Positions 20,349-35,700 of a stretch of 56,575 nucleotides of DNA are shown in pieces. Under the pieces are notes generated by a model. It had not been told where the DNA came from. It made no database searches and worked only from the letters and a program-made list of their open reading frames with translations. How positions within the stretch are numbered: position 1 is the stretch's first letter; the number at the start of each line of letters is the position of its first letter. The position numbers and the translations under genes are program-made. The DNA comes from Tubiluchus corallicola (taxonomy: Eukaryota > Priapulida > Priapulimorpha > Priapulimorphida > Tubiluchidae): assembly GCA_030141605.1 (NCBI GenBank), contig JAQGDQ010001190.1:1-56575 (forward strand). Direction: 5' to 3'.

Positions 20349-22700
20349 ATGGAATACAAATTATTTAAAGTGCTGTTCTTACTTTTTGCAATTATGAGAA
20401 TCGGCTTAGGCAAATACATAGATGGGCACATCACAGGAGGCAACAGACCTTCAGGTGGATGCGCTGCGAATTATGCATCCAACAAGCCTTGGCGTCATTA
20501 TCGGTACGAAATTACAGTTTCGGAAACATTCTTTAAGAAAGGAAAAAGAATTGGTCTAAGTATTCCCAACTTTTTTCACCATAAATCACTTTATTTTGGA
20601 ATTGCTCACCTGTATGAAACAATAAATGAGCGCACTGAAAAATCTCTGTTTACGACCGGATATAACAAACTATTTCCGGGTACATCAACTACATCAACAG
20701 GTCCTTATTTAGAGTACGCCGCTGATAAAAAAATTGATACTTATCTGTTTAAAACGAAACGCGGTGAGCTTCAACACGAGAAACCCAAAATTCTATTGAA
20801 GTTTAGATGCGTAGCTTGCTTCAAAGGCGCAGGCCCTTGGGGACGCTCAGAATGTGACCACAAAGTGTCCAAGCATCCTCGCAACTACCATGAAGTTACA
20901 CTTACCATTGTAATAGTGCCTAGCGATCGATATGCTCCTCAAATCCACTTCTCCACCAACATGCTTCTTCCCGAAGACACTCAAATTGGCTCACAATTGT
21001 GGGAATTTCATGCTGAAGACTTTGACCGATTTAAATATGTAAGGGATTTTAAGATGTGCCTGGGTTCACTTGTGAACCACGGTGGCAGTTTTAACTGCAC
21101 CGGACAGGAATATTTTCAAGGTAACACTATAGAAATGGGTTTCAATTCTTATCAATCAACAAAGAAACTTGACTTTTGTGTTTATCTGAATAAGAAAGTA
21201 CACTACAAGACCACAAAGACTCTGGTGGTAAATCTCTGGTTGATACCCAATACTAAGTTCAATGCACCACCGATTGGGAATGCTGCTCCAGCTAAAAGAC
21301 AGCCTATAAAATATAGTATTAATTTGCCTATAGAGAATAAAAATAACGAAAATCCTGAATTTTCTCACTATCTGTATCAGGTCAGAGTGTATAAAGAAAA
21401 TTTTAGCGCAACACTGAAAGTTGAACCAGCAAAGATCGATGCAAATGACAAAGATGGACTAGGAAATGTTGTGTTTTTCTCTTTTCCGTACCCAAGCCAA
21501 ATAGAAAACAAATTTAAAATAGATGAAGCAAATGGTGAAATTACTATTGTTGAAAATCTTACTCCATCAGTTATTTACCACACTCTTGTTCAAGCAACAG
21601 AACGTGATGATGCTGAACATTATGACAGAGCACTCTTATCTGTTGAAATCAGACAAAATTCTGTAAAGTTCAAAAAAGAAAGTTTTTCAGTCGATGTGCT
21701 TGATCACGAACGTGTTGACACAATCATATTATTGGTGCCTGCTCTTATTGGTAATTCAGAAATGCACCTCTCCTATACATTAAAGACTAAGCAGGATGTG
21801 GCGGTAAATGACTTTAGTTTAATCGTAAATAAACTGCAAAATGCAAGTACATCTATCTTGGGTCTGGTTATAGCTTCAAAGCTAAATGAAGGTATTAAGG
21901 ATCACTACGAACTTGTTGTAAAGGTTCACAATACTGAAACAAAAAGGCAAGCAGGAACTGTTGATGTTACTGTTGATGTGAGAAATGCGGCAGTAAAAAG
22001 TCCCAAGTTTGTTCAAAATGCCTTCGTGTTTAGCAGTACAGGAGTTGCTAAATCATTTGTTGGTCAAGTTCAGGCAAAGTTTGAAACTCACAATAATGCG
22101 GAGATATTATACTCAATTCTAAGCTACAAAGATGTCGTCCAAATGAACTCCGAAGGAAAGATCTCCCTGATTGGAGGTGTAAAAGGAAAAATGATGATTG
22201 GCTTGAGTGCTTGCATCGCAGGAACAAATAGCACAATCCGATGTGGTTATGCTGTAGCAATAATTACAACACCGACTGATGGTAAGACAGGATGGACTGA
22301 TCCTGAACTGCTACTGTCTAGTGTTTCTTCTGGATTCGTACTAATGACTCTAGATATTGCGGTATTGTTTGGACTCATAGTTGCCCTATTGGTTTGTCTG
22401 ATCAGAAAGGCTAACATTAGCACTAGTTCTGGTTATGAGACAAAAAGGGAAGGTGTAACAAAAGACGCTTCTGCCCAAGGTGACAAAGCGGAAAAGGATG
22501 CTGAAATAATTGTTGCTTCGATTGAAGGAGAAGAAATAGAAGAGTTTGCTGATACTGGTCTTGCTTCAAATGAAAATGATGTGATAAAAAGATATGAAAA
22601 AGAAGACGGTGTTGAAAAAGAAGATGCAGAAAAGCATATGGATATTGTAGTTACTTCTGTAGAAGCAAATGAAACAGCAAACCGTGCTGAAACAAATTGA
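20349..22700 (+). CDS. Cadherin-like single-pass membrane protein, single exon
   Basis: 783 residues. Residues 1-21 form a signal peptide (FKVLFLLFAIMRIGLG). Residues 22-195 are a cysteine-bearing N-terminal domain (CVACFKGAGPWGRSEC) not recognised. Residues 196-640 contain about four cadherin-type repeats; the clearest, about 345-435, shows DANDKDGLGN, FKIDEANGEITI and a YHTLVQATERDDA strand. The others lack most calcium ligands. Residues 661-686 are a transmembrane helix (FVLMTLDIAVLFGLIVALLV), then a basic stop-transfer RK and an acidic cytoplasmic tail with the repeated motif DAEIIVASIEGEE / MDIVVTSVEANE. The ATG is the first of the frame and precedes the signal peptide directly. The absence of introns over 2.35 kb is unusual for a cadherin. 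The likely role is cell-surface adhesion or recognition. The stop is followed by an in-frame extension (see 22701-22871). Confidence 0.82.
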   Translation: MEYKLFKVLFLLFAIMRIGLGKYIDGHITGGNRPSGGCAANYASNKPWRHYRYEITVSETFFKKGKRIGLSIPNFFHHKSLYFGIAHLYETINERTEKSLFTTGYNKLFPGTSTTSTGPYLEYAADKKIDTYLFKTKRGELQHEKPKILLKFRCVACFKGAGPWGRSECDHKVSKHPRNYHEVTLTIVIVPSDRYAPQIHFSTNMLLPEDTQIGSQLWEFHAEDFDRFKYVRDFKMCLGSLVNHGGSFNCTGQEYFQGNTIEMGFNSYQSTKKLDFCVYLNKKVHYKTTKTLVVNLWLIPNTKFNAPPIGNAAPAKRQPIKYSINLPIENKNNENPEFSHYLYQVRVYKENFSATLKVEPAKIDANDKDGLGNVVFFSFPYPSQIENKFKIDEANGEITIVENLTPSVIYHTLVQATERDDAEHYDRALLSVEIRQNSVKFKKESFSVDVLDHERVDTIILLVPALIGNSEMHLSYTLKTKQDVAVNDFSLIVNKLQNASTSILGLVIASKLNEGIKDHYELVVKVHNTETKRQAGTVDVTVDVRNAAVKSPKFVQNAFVFSSTGVAKSFVGQVQAKFETHNNAEILYSILSYKDVVQMNSEGKISLIGGVKGKMMIGLSACIAGTNSTIRCGYAVAIITTPTDGKTGWTDPELLLSSVSSGFVLMTLDIAVLFGLIVALLVCLIRKANISTSSGYETKREGVTKDASAQGDKAEKDAEIIVASIEGEEIEEFADTGLASNENDVIKRYEKEDGVEKEDAEKHMDIVVTSVEANETANRAETN

Positions 22701-22871
22701 TTCAATAAAAAGAGGAAAAGAGGTAAGGCAGAAGAGCGTGCAGATATTGAAGTTAATTCTATAGAAGGAGGAGAGTTCAAGGATCATTGTGCAGGAGCTA
22801 TTTCGGCAGAGGAACTTGAGATTGATATGGCAGCTGGTCTTGTTGGAGGAACAAATGAGATGTCATTGTAA
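22701..22871 (+). other. In-frame 56-codon extension past the TGA of the cadherin-like gene
   Basis: Directly after the TGA (22698-22700) the same frame stays open to TAA at 22869. It encodes a third copy of the tail motif (ERADIEVNSIEGGE, matching DAEIIVASIEGEE and MDIVVTSVEANE), preceded by the basic KKRKRGKAEE. The tail therefore evolved as coding sequence, and the TGA is either a recent nonsense change, a sequence error, or a readthrough or edited codon. An AGGTAAGG donor-like site at 22720 is a minor alternative. A possible poly(A) signal ATTAAA lies at 23002. Confidence 0.65.
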
Positions 22872-23007
22872 ACATAAGTTAATGGAACAGCACAAATTTA
22901 TTTTACAGTCTTGCTTTATGTTTATCAATTGTTTGAAACACGCTTTAATTGTTCTTCAGATTATTGCTTTTTTTAAGAAAAATTTTACAAAATAATTTTG
23001 CATTAAA

Positions 23008-23490
23008 AATACATTTTGCTGAATTGAGTTTGTGTGTAAATTGTTGTTGTTGGCATCCTTCTGTCTCGGAATAGAATGGAGTGTGCGCCAAGAGAGACAG
23101 TTATTTATCACATTGATGGAGCTGCAGCGTCGACTGTGGCTGAGCAATCCGATCCTTGAACCACTGGAGTGGCCTCTCCAGGGCGCACGCCTGGGGAAGG
23201 TGTATGGAGATCCTGAGTTGCCCAGACAACGGGAACCCCCTCTCTTCCTCCCTGGTGTAGTCCAAAAGAAAGCTGAGTGATACGTTTGGCACCGGGTTGG
23301 CTGCAGGAGCTGCCGGAGTCAGTGAGCATGCTGCACTGATCCGCCTTCGGGGCTCCACTCCTGATTTGGAAAGTTTACTCCTCTATACATGGCAGTTGTG
23401 TCACTTGACCTCCTCCGCCCTCTAACCGTTGGCTGTTTGTACAGCTCCTCCACCTAGTGTCGATATACAGTGTGGGCATCCCGCAAGCCA
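23008..23490. other. Uncharacterised interval, GC-richer than its surroundings
   Basis: From about 23070 to 23490 base composition is clearly more GC-rich than the flanks and is fairly open on both strands (82 and 85 codons). It is contiguous with the 5S-like fragment and may be the body of a 5S-derived retroelement. No protein family is recognised. Confidence 0.35.
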
Positions 23491-23550
23491 GCAGCACCTG
23501 GTATTCCTAGGCAGTCACCCATCCAAGCACTAACCAGGCTCTACGTTGCT
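23491..23550 (-). pseudogene. 5S rRNA-like fragment (3' half)
   Basis: The minus strand reads AGCAACGTAGAGCCTGGTTA, then GTGCTTGGATGGGTGAC, then GCCTAGGAATACCAGGTGCT, matching the 3' half of animal 5S rRNA with a few changes. The 5' half is replaced by unrelated sequence at 23551. It is too short for a functional 5S gene; a 5S-derived SINE or a truncated pseudogene is likely. Confidence 0.75.
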
Positions 23551-23716
23551 AAAATAAGTTCCCATCCAAAAACTTAAACATCCATCATATTGTTACCATC
23601 GTTCAAATGTTTTTAACACAAGAACAGCTTTCTGTCTAATAAGAAACTGCATGAAATAAAATAATTTTATTATGTATTACCTTTGCCCATATCTACTATC
23701 ATAAAATCGCGACATG

Positions 23717-23736
23717 TTTAGTCACCAGTGACTAAA
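23717..23736. other. Near-perfect 20-bp palindrome
   Basis: TTTAGTCAC-CA-GTGACTAAA has 9-bp arms; two more TGACTAA-type motifs follow within 30 bp (ATGACTAAATCG, ACGACTAAACC). TGACTAA resembles AP-1/Maf half sites. No gene lies within 1 kb on either side that clearly uses it. Confidence 0.45.
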
Positions 23737-23949
23737 TGACTAAATCGCCTACGACTAAACCATCTATTCTGACATCGTACGTGTATGTTGATTGAATGTG
23801 AAAAGGCATTTCAATGGAAGACAACTGCAGCCTGAAAAAGTTTCACACTGCACTAAAACTCGTCGTTGTCATTACAGACTTCAACTACTTGGAAAATTTA
23901 GCGAGCTCAAAAAATCACCTTTTTGATACTTATAACACGGTTCTCATAC

Positions 23950-24908
23950 ACTTGTGGTGTGGTGGCTACTGGCTAGAGCTTCATGTGTGGTGGTTACTGG
24001 CTAGGGCTTCATGTGTGGTGGCTACTGGCTAGGGCTTCATGTGTGGTGGCTACTGGCTAGAGCTTCATGTGTGGTGGCTACTGGCTAGGGCTTCATGTGT
24101 GGTGGCTACTGGCTAGGGCTTCATGTGTGGTGGCTACTGGCTAGGGCTTCATGTGTGGTGGCTACTGGCTAGGGCTTCATGTGTGGTGGCTACTGGCTAG
24201 GGCTTCATGTGTGGTGGCTACTGGCTAGGGCTTCACGTGTGGTGGCTACTGGCTAGGGCTTCACGTGTGGTGGCTACTAGCTAGGGCTTCATGTGTGGTG
24301 GCTACTGGCTAGAGCTTCATGTGTGGTGGCTACTGGCTAGGGCTTCATGTGTGGTGGCTACTGGCTAGGGCTTCATGTGTGGTGGCTACTGGCTAGGGCT
24401 TCACGTGTGGTGGCTACTGGCTAGGGCTTCATGTGTGGTGGCTACTGGCTAGGGCTTCACGTGTGGTGGCTACTGGCTAGGGCTTCATGTGTGGTGGCTA
24501 CTGGCTAGAGCTTCATGTGTGGTGGCTACTGGCTAGGGCTTCATGTGTGGTGGCTACTGGCTAGGGCTTCATGTGTGGTGGCTACTGGCTAGAGCTTCAT
24601 GTGTGGTGGCTACTGGCTAGGGCTTCATGTGTGGTGGCTACTGGCTAGGGCTTCATGTGTGGTGGCTACTGGCTAGAGCTTCATGTGTGGTGGCTACAGG
24701 CTAGGGCTTCATGTGTGGTGGCTGCTGGCTAGGGCTTCATGTGTGGTGGCTACTGGCTAGGGCTTCACGTGTGGTGGCTACTGGCTAGGGCTTCACGTGT
24801 GGTGGCTACTGGCTAGGGCTTCACGTGTGGTGGCTACTGGCTAGGGCTTCATGTGTGGTGGCTACTGGCTAGGGCTTCATGTGTGGTGGCTACTGGCTAG
24901 GGCTTCAA
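23950..24908 (+). repeat. 28-bp minisatellite (about 34 units)
   Basis: Unit TGTGTGGTGGCTACTGGCTA plus GGGCTTCA, with two common variants (AGGGC/AGAGC and CATGT/CACGT). Because 28 is not a multiple of three, no long frame runs through it. Very high unit identity suggests recent expansion. Confidence 0.95.
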
Positions 24909-25427
24909 ATGTGCAATGGTATTGCACGAAATATTGGCTTGGGATCCTTTGTTTATTCGGACGATGGGCTATAATAAAAAAACGGACAACTTGCAAGAAC
25001 AAATCAAACACAACTCAGGATTTCTTCTAAATCCCTCCCCTATTTTCCTCTATTTCTGCAACAATAATAATGTAGTTTGCTTAATTAAAATCAATAATAA
25101 CTAGTTTATTAGTTTATTAAAATCAATAATAACAATAGCATATATAAGTTAGATCAATAATGACAATCATTGCAAAACACAAATATACTTAAACAATTAT
25201 TGTAGGTAATTTCGGGAAACTGGTTGAATTGGTCTTGGAGAAAGACAGGAATCTCACTACGTAAGGGATCAGTTGTAGGGATCGAGTGTCTGTACACGCT
25301 TTCGACATGGGAATGACGGCTTTGTATATGAGCAGCAAATAGCTCGAAGTCAGCTTTTATTCCCAATACAGACGAGTTCAGGTTTCACCTAGTTGCTGTA
25401 TTCTACGCAGTTATTGTATATTAATTA
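24909..25427. other. No recognised feature
   Basis: AT-rich sequence. Short frames on both strands have no recognisable domain, and no RNA gene was seen. Confidence 0.5.
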
Positions 25428-25723
25428 CAGTCATTTGCAAAAGTTTAAGACCAAGCTCGAGTTTTCCGGATTTTCTTCATACTGTACCCTGATTGCATCA
25501 GCTTCTTTGTTGATTGCATCATACTGCTAGTGGTTTGAAAGAGTACGTCTAGTGACTATGACCGACTTATTTGCCTGCCGCTATCCATACAGATCGGCCG
25601 TTTTTGTATTTTTCTTGTAATCCAAAAAATAGGCAAAAATCATCATTGAGTGAGACTCAGAGGGTTCAAATCGTGACTTTACATCAAGAAGGATATACTG
25701 AAAGTGCGATAAGTGCTAGATAA
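25428..25723 (+). mobile_element. Truncated Tc1/mariner-type transposon
   Basis: It starts after TA with CAGTCATTTGCAAAAGTTTA, a terminal sequence typical of Tc1-type elements. From 25622 the frame reads LSETQRVQIVTLHQEGYTES then AISAR and a stop, the N-terminal helix-turn-helix of a Tc1-type transposase. The element is cut at the stop and continues into a 150-bp tandem repeat; no second terminus or DDE catalytic domain is present. Confidence 0.72.
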
Positions 25724-26240
25724 AGTATAAAGAAAGCACTAAAAAGACTTATTACATTGAATATTGTTGATAATATAGAGTTAAAATGGCCGCATGCGCA
25801 CAACAAACAAACACATCACTGTGATGGGCTGTGAAGCAAACAGTACTACCCTGACATGTTCTGCTTCCCTACAAGTATAAAGAATGCACTAAAAAGACAT
25901 TACATTGAATATTATTGATAATATACAGTTAAATGGCCGCATGTACACAACAGCCAAACAAACCACTGTGCTTGGGCTGTGAAGCAAACAGTACTACCCT
26001 CACATGCTTTGGTTCCGTACAAGTATAAAGAAAGCACTAAAAAGACTTATTAAATTGAATATTATTGATAATATAGAGTTAAAATGGCCGTATGTGCACA
26101 ACAGCCAAACACATCACTGTGATGGGCTGTGAAGGAAACAATACTACCCTCAGGTGCTTTGGTTCCGTACAAGTATAAAGAAAGAAATAAAGAAAAAAGA
26201 CTTATTACATTGAATATTATCAATAATATTTAGTCAAAAT
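25724..26240 (+). repeat. About 150-bp tandem repeat, 3.4 copies
   Basis: 'agtataaagaaagcac' recurs at 25724, 25874, 26022 and 26172 with the same following sequence (AATATGGCCGC-type segment, 'tgggctgtgaagcaaacagt'). Units are 85-95% alike by eye. The array starts exactly where the Tc1-type coding sequence stops. Confidence 0.85.
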
Positions 26241-26332
26241 ATGAGTGCTACGTTCCACAGTCCTTATACACAAGTCATCACTGATTACTGTTAAACTTCA
26301 AGCTGCACAATGATCCTTAGTAAAATCGCTAC

Positions 26333-26437
26333 CTTTTTAGTTTTGCTTCTGTTGTTGGACCCCTTCTCATGGCCTGAGCTTGGCCCACACACAGTATGTA
26401 GCAGTAATAATGAGCCAGTCAGTAAAACAGTCTTCAT
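26333..26437 (-). pseudogene. Inverted orphan copy of the lectin signal-peptide exon
   Basis: On the minus strand, ATG at 26437 opens MKTVLLTGSLLLLHTVCGPS, closely matching exon 1 of the lectin (MKIGLLTGSLLLLLTLCGPS). The frame, phase-0 end and a GT donor (AAG|GTAGCG) are kept; it is 105 nt against 96 nt. No lectin-domain exon follows on this strand inside the window, so it is an orphan or the first exon of a gene whose body has been lost or replaced by the Tc1/150-bp region. Confidence 0.7.
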
Positions 26438-26956
26438 TATCGGAATGAATTATGAAAACAAGCCTGGATGATTTGACAGCAAACTACAAAACAGTAATCG
26501 TCGTGAGGATAAGATTATAACAAACAATATCTGTTGCATTTTTAAAATGTGTAACAGCATTTTGGAAACAAGCAAGATTTAGATTTAAATTTATCGTGAC
26601 ATCACAACTAGCAGAGCACATACCACTTACACATCTTGAGAATAGCAACATTGATATTTAGCATAGCTTACACCAAATGAAAAGTGTTAATTTTAGCAAC
26701 TGTACTAACCTGCAAGTATTGAAAATTTGCTAACATTTCCAAACGTTCTGATGTTTCTATTGTTTCGAAGAGCAACAAAGGGTTTGTATATTTTGCATTT
26801 AGCTGCCATTGTTCCTAGATACAATCGATAATCATTGTCCAAATTGTTCTGTAACTTATATGGAATGAAAATTTTAATATTGTTTCTTTCAATGGTATGT
26901 TTATGATAATTACTGCCACGTGGATTGCGAGAAATCGACAAGACTTGTTCTCTACA
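26438..26956. other. Interval between the two divergent signal-peptide exons
   Basis: About 520 bp separate the two head-to-head ATGs. Short similarity extends a few tens of bases upstream of both (AGRCTTGTT-type). It probably contains both promoters; no TATA box is convincing. Confidence 0.4.
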
Positions 26957-30840
<3,884 letters not shown>

Positions 30841-31189
30841 TTTATAGTTTTTCTCATTGGTTTTTTAACAGACTGTATTGTTTATTATATTTAGTTGTTA
30901 TTGATGATAATAGAATTCAGTTGACAATGTTTTTGACGTGATCAGAAACTGAAGATTTTGCCAACAATAGTTGTAAAATTCAGCCTTAAAGATGAAGAGA
31001 TGACAGCCTTCTTTGAAAGTGCTTATTTTCTTTTATTTAATTGCTTGAATACATTGAAAATGCATTTCACAATGAAATCTCAGCATTTAACTGTTCGGTC
31101 CATCAGCCAAGGGTCAAAGGTCAACAATCCTGACATAACTTATGTCATTCAGTTTGTCTCACTGAAACCTTTCATTTGATATACAACAA
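30841..31189. other. Lectin 3' flank
   Basis: A 73-codon frame (30958-31179) has no recognisable motif and is probably 3' UTR or intergenic. Confidence 0.35.
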
Positions 31190-31545
31190 CCTACTTTTGG
31201 TAGACCCTGGAAGGCAATTGCCTCCTGGACCCCTAGTTTGCCCCTAACTGGGTCACAAATTAGCAATTTACAATGTAACCTTTGCCATTCGATTCGCCTC
31301 ATCGAGACACTTCATTTGATATGCTACAAAGTATCATTGCTCACCACTCGGTGCTCTTCTGTTCCAGAACCCCATTTTTCGGTCACCCCCCCCCCCAGAG
31401 GGGTTTTACAGTAACCATTCACACTGTAACCTACGCTCGCCTCATCAAGACCTTTCATTTGATATGCTACAAGTAACTATTCCAAGATACTTGATGCATT
31501 TCTGTTCCCAACCCCCATTTTTCCCATCTCCAAATCACCCATATC
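31190..31545 (+). repeat. Dispersed repeat with internal CATCGAGACCTTTCATTTGA units
   Basis: 'tcat(c)gagac(a/c)(c)ttcatttgatatgctac' occurs three times (about 31165, 31300, 31443). The same family occurs at 38455-38720, where it is joined to 'gcaccagtgttcaacg' and CCCCATTTTTCG-type segments. Confidence 0.6.
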
Positions 31546-31989
31546 CAGTGTGACTGATAGGATACAACACACAAATGTGATTAATACAGGATACGGGAGT
31601 TGGGAAGATTGTTGCAAACAATGGGCCAACTGATATTCAAAATAAGAGAGCAACAGAACTAGCAACAATTTTTGGCTAGATTTGCTACTTAACATAGATC
31701 CCGTGCTCAATGAGTCGACAGATCGCATCCATCTACCACTTAGGTCCGTCCGTATTCAGAACGTGTGTAATCCTCTAATTATGAACATGGATTTGAGGTT
31801 AACAGATGTGCCGGTAAGTGATGATTTGAAGGAGAAAGATTCTATAAAAAGTCACACAAACAAAAAGGCCGTGTTGGAGACTACACACATGACATTGAAA
31901 AAAACAAACTCTATTTCAAACTAAGTCTTGGCATGGGCTATCTTGAACCACAGGAGAAACGGGATTCTTCCTTCATCGACTTTTTTGCT

Positions 31990-32401
31990 CCCATGTGGTT
32001 CAACAGTAGCTGCAACAGTTCTCAGCAAAATTATCCAAAACTGGAATTTCTCCAACTATCTCTGGAGAATCAAGAAAAATTACATCTATCAAGATAGCAT
32101 GGCTAAATCTGCCTCCAGTATTTTCAAAAGATCATCCAGTTCCAACATCTGAGGACGCTACAACTCTTTGCCCACCTTTGACTACTGAAGGATTTCCATC
32201 TCCATGTGTCCCTCTAACTATTTCAGGAAATGTGAAGTGTTTGAAGTCATAGCGTGGATTAATTTTGGTGATTTTCCTACAGCCAGCGGTGATTTGTTTT
32301 TTGTAAGACATGATTGTTTGAATAAAGTTGAACCAAAAATTAGCTATAACATCACACTCTAACAATTGTATGTATCTAATTTGGAGAAACGTAAAAGCCA
32401 A
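31990..32401 (-). pseudogene. Coding-like fragment of unknown family, minus strand
   Basis: From about 32400 the minus strand reads 89 residues (YKKQITAGCRKITKINPRYD, FPEIVRGTHGDGNPSVVKGG, QRVVASSDVGTG), then a TGA and another open stretch in the same frame (SFENTGGRFSHAILIDVIFL, DSPEIVGEIPVLDNF). Composition and continuity past the TGA suggest a decayed protein gene or transposon ORF. The family is not recognised. Confidence 0.35.
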
Positions 32402-32774
32402 ATAACTAGTTGACTAGCAAGCTATTTGAATTCTGTTTTTTTTTCTTGTAAATCTTGACTTTTTTGCAGCCTTGTACTGTTTATATTTTTATCTGTCTCT
32501 TATAATATTTAATCAAAAATGTTTTTTGTGACAATGTCACTATGTTTATAGTTTAATATCGGTAGCTGTTTACTGGCGTGCAGGAAAGGTGCTGTTTAGC
32601 AGAATAGGAACTAGACCCTAGTCAAAGGTTAGTAAGTCTGTTAGTCATGAAGTTGTCATGAAACGTTTCTCAGAAACTGTAAAATGAAATTCATAAATAC
32701 AATTATAATGCAAAATATATTTATTAATGTAAAAACAAACATCTATCATAAAAATGAAACGTAAAACATGAAGC
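32402..32774. other. No recognised feature
   Basis: AT-rich sequence leading into the 39-bp array. Confidence 0.5.
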
Positions 32775-35700
32775 TAATTTATACAAGCGTTGTATATAAA
32801 CAACCGGTAGATTTAATTTATACAAGCGTTGTATATAAACAACCGGTAGATTTAATTTATACAAGCGTTGTATATAAACAAGCAGTAGATTTAACTTATA
32901 CAAGCGTTGTATATAAACAACCGGTATATTTAATTTATACAAGTGTTGTATATAAACAAGCAGTAGTTTTAACTTATACAAGCGTTGTATATAAATAACC
33001 AGTAGATTTAATTTATACAAGCGTTGTATATAAACAGCGAGTAGATTTAACTTATACAAGCGTTGTTTATAAACAACCGGTAGATTTAATTTATACAAGC
33101 GTTGTATATAAACAGCGAGTAGATTTAATTTATACAAGCGTTGTATATAAACAACGAGTAGATTTAACTTATACAAGCGTTGCATATAAACAACCGGTAG
33201 ATTTAATTTATACAAGCGTTGTATATAAACAAGCAGTAGTTTTAACTTATACAAGCGTTGTATATAAACAACGAGTAGATTTAACTTATACAAGCGTTGT
33301 ATATAAACAACGAGTAGATTTAACTTATACAAGCGTTGCATATAAACAACCGGTATATTTAATTTATACAAGTGTTGTATATAAACAAGCAGTAGTTTTA
33401 ACTTATACAAGCGTTGTATATAAACAACCAGTAGATTTAATTTATACAAGCGTTGTATATAAACAGCGAGTAGATTTAACTTATACAAGCGTTGTATATA
33501 AACAACCGGTAGTTTTAACTTATACAAGAGTTGTATATAAACAAGCAGTAGTTTTAACTTATACAAGCGTTGTATATAAACAACCGGTAGATTTCATTTA
33601 TACAAGTGTTGCATATAAACAGCGAGTAGATTTAACTTATACAAGCGTTGTATATAAACAACGAGTAGTTTTAACTTATACAAGCGTTGTATATAAACAA
33701 CGAGTAGATTTAACTTATACAAGCGTTGCATATAAACAACCAGTAGATTTAACTTATACAAGCGTTGTATATAAACAAGCAGTAGTTTTAACTTATACAA
33801 GCGTTGTATATAAACAACCAGTAGATTTAATTTATACAAGCGTTGTATATAAACAGCGAGTAGATTTAACTTATACAAGCGTTGTATATAAACAACCGGT
33901 AGATTTAATTTATACAAGCGTTGTATATAAACAGCGAGTAGATTTAATTTATACAAGCGTTGTATATAAACAACGAGTAGATTTAACTTATACAAGCGTT
34001 GCATATAAACAACCGGTAGATTTAATTTATACAAGCGTTGTATATAAACAAGCAGTAGTTTTAACTTATACAAGCGTTGTATATAAACAACGAGTAGATT
34101 TAACTTATACAAGCGTTGTATATAAACAACGAGTAGATTTAACTTATACAAGCGTTGCATATAAACAACCGGTATATTTAATTTATACAAGTGTTGTATA
34201 TAAACAAGCAGTAGTTTTAACTTATACAAGCGTTGTATATAAACAACCAGTAGATTTAATTTATACAAGCGTTGTATATAAACAGCGAGTAGATTTAACT
34301 TATACAAGCGTTGTATATAAACAACCGGTAGATTTAATTTATACAAGCGTTGTATATAAACAGCGAGTAGATTTAATTTATACAAGCGTTGTATATAAAC
34401 AACGAGTAGATTTAACTTATACAAGCGTTGCATATAAACAACCGGTAGATTTCATTTATACAAGCGTTGTATATAAACAGCGAGTAGATTTAACTTATAC
34501 AAGCGTTGCATATAAACAACCGGTAGATTTAACTTATACAAGCGTTGTATATAAACAAGCAGTAGTTTTAACTTATACAAGCGTTGTATATAAACAACGA
34601 GTAGTTTTAACTTATGCAAGCGTTGTATATAAACAACCGGTAGATTTAATTTATACAAGCGTTGTATATAAACAACGAGTAGATTTAACTTATACAAGCG
34701 TTGTATATAAACAACCAGTAGATTTAATTTATACAAGCGTTGTATATAAACAACCGGTAGTTTTAACTTATACAAGCGTTGTATATAAACAAGCAGTAGT
34801 TTTAACTTATACAAGCGTTGTATATAAACAACGAGTAGATTTAACTTATACAAGCGTTGCATATAAACAACCAGTAGATTTAATTATAAGCGTTATATAA
34901 ACAACCAGTAGATTTAATTTATACAAGCGTTGTATATAAACAACGAGTAGTTTTAACTTATACAAGCGTTGTATATAAACAAGCAGTAGTTTTAACTTAT
35001 ACAAGCGTTGTATATAAACAACGAGTAGATTTAACTTATACAAGCGTTGCATATAAACAACCGGTAGATTTAATTTATACAAGCGTTGTATATAAACAAG
35101 CAGTAGTTTTAACTTATACAAGCGTTGTATATAAACAACGAGTAGTTTTAACTTATACAAGCGTTGTATATAAACAACCGGTAGATTTAATTTATACAAG
35201 CGTTGTATATAAACAACGAGTAGATTTAACTTATACAAGCGTTGTATATAAACAACCAGTAGATTTAACTTATACAAGCGTTGTATATAAACAGCGAGTA
35301 GATTTAACTTATACAAGCGTTGTATATAAACAACGAGTAGTTTTAACTTATACAAGCGTTGTATATAAACAAGCAGTAGTTTTAACTTATACAAGCGTTG
35401 TATATAAACAACGAGTAGATTTAACTTATACAAGCGTTGCATATAAACAACCGGTAGATTTAATTTATACAAGCGTTGTATATAAACAAGCAGTAGTTTT
35501 AACTTTTACAAGCGTTGTATATAAACAACCAGTAGATTTAATTTATACAAGCGTTGTATATAAACAACGAGTAGATTTAACTTATACAAGCGTTGTATAT
35601 AAACAACCGGTAGATTTAATTTATACAAGCGTTGTATATAAACAAGCAGTAGTTTTAACTTTTACAAGCGTTGTATATAAACAACCAGTAGATTTAATTT

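Noticed and set aside
23032-23358. Overlapping 82- and 85-residue frames on opposite strands
   Set aside because: GC-rich block of a probable 5S-associated repeat; both strands are open, no domain and no splice context.
26310-26471. Plus-strand ORF MILSKIATFLVLLLLLDPFS that looks like a secreted peptide
   Set aside because: It is the antisense of the orphan lectin exon; the minus-strand reading matches the lectin signal exon in sequence, length phase and donor site, and is therefore preferred.
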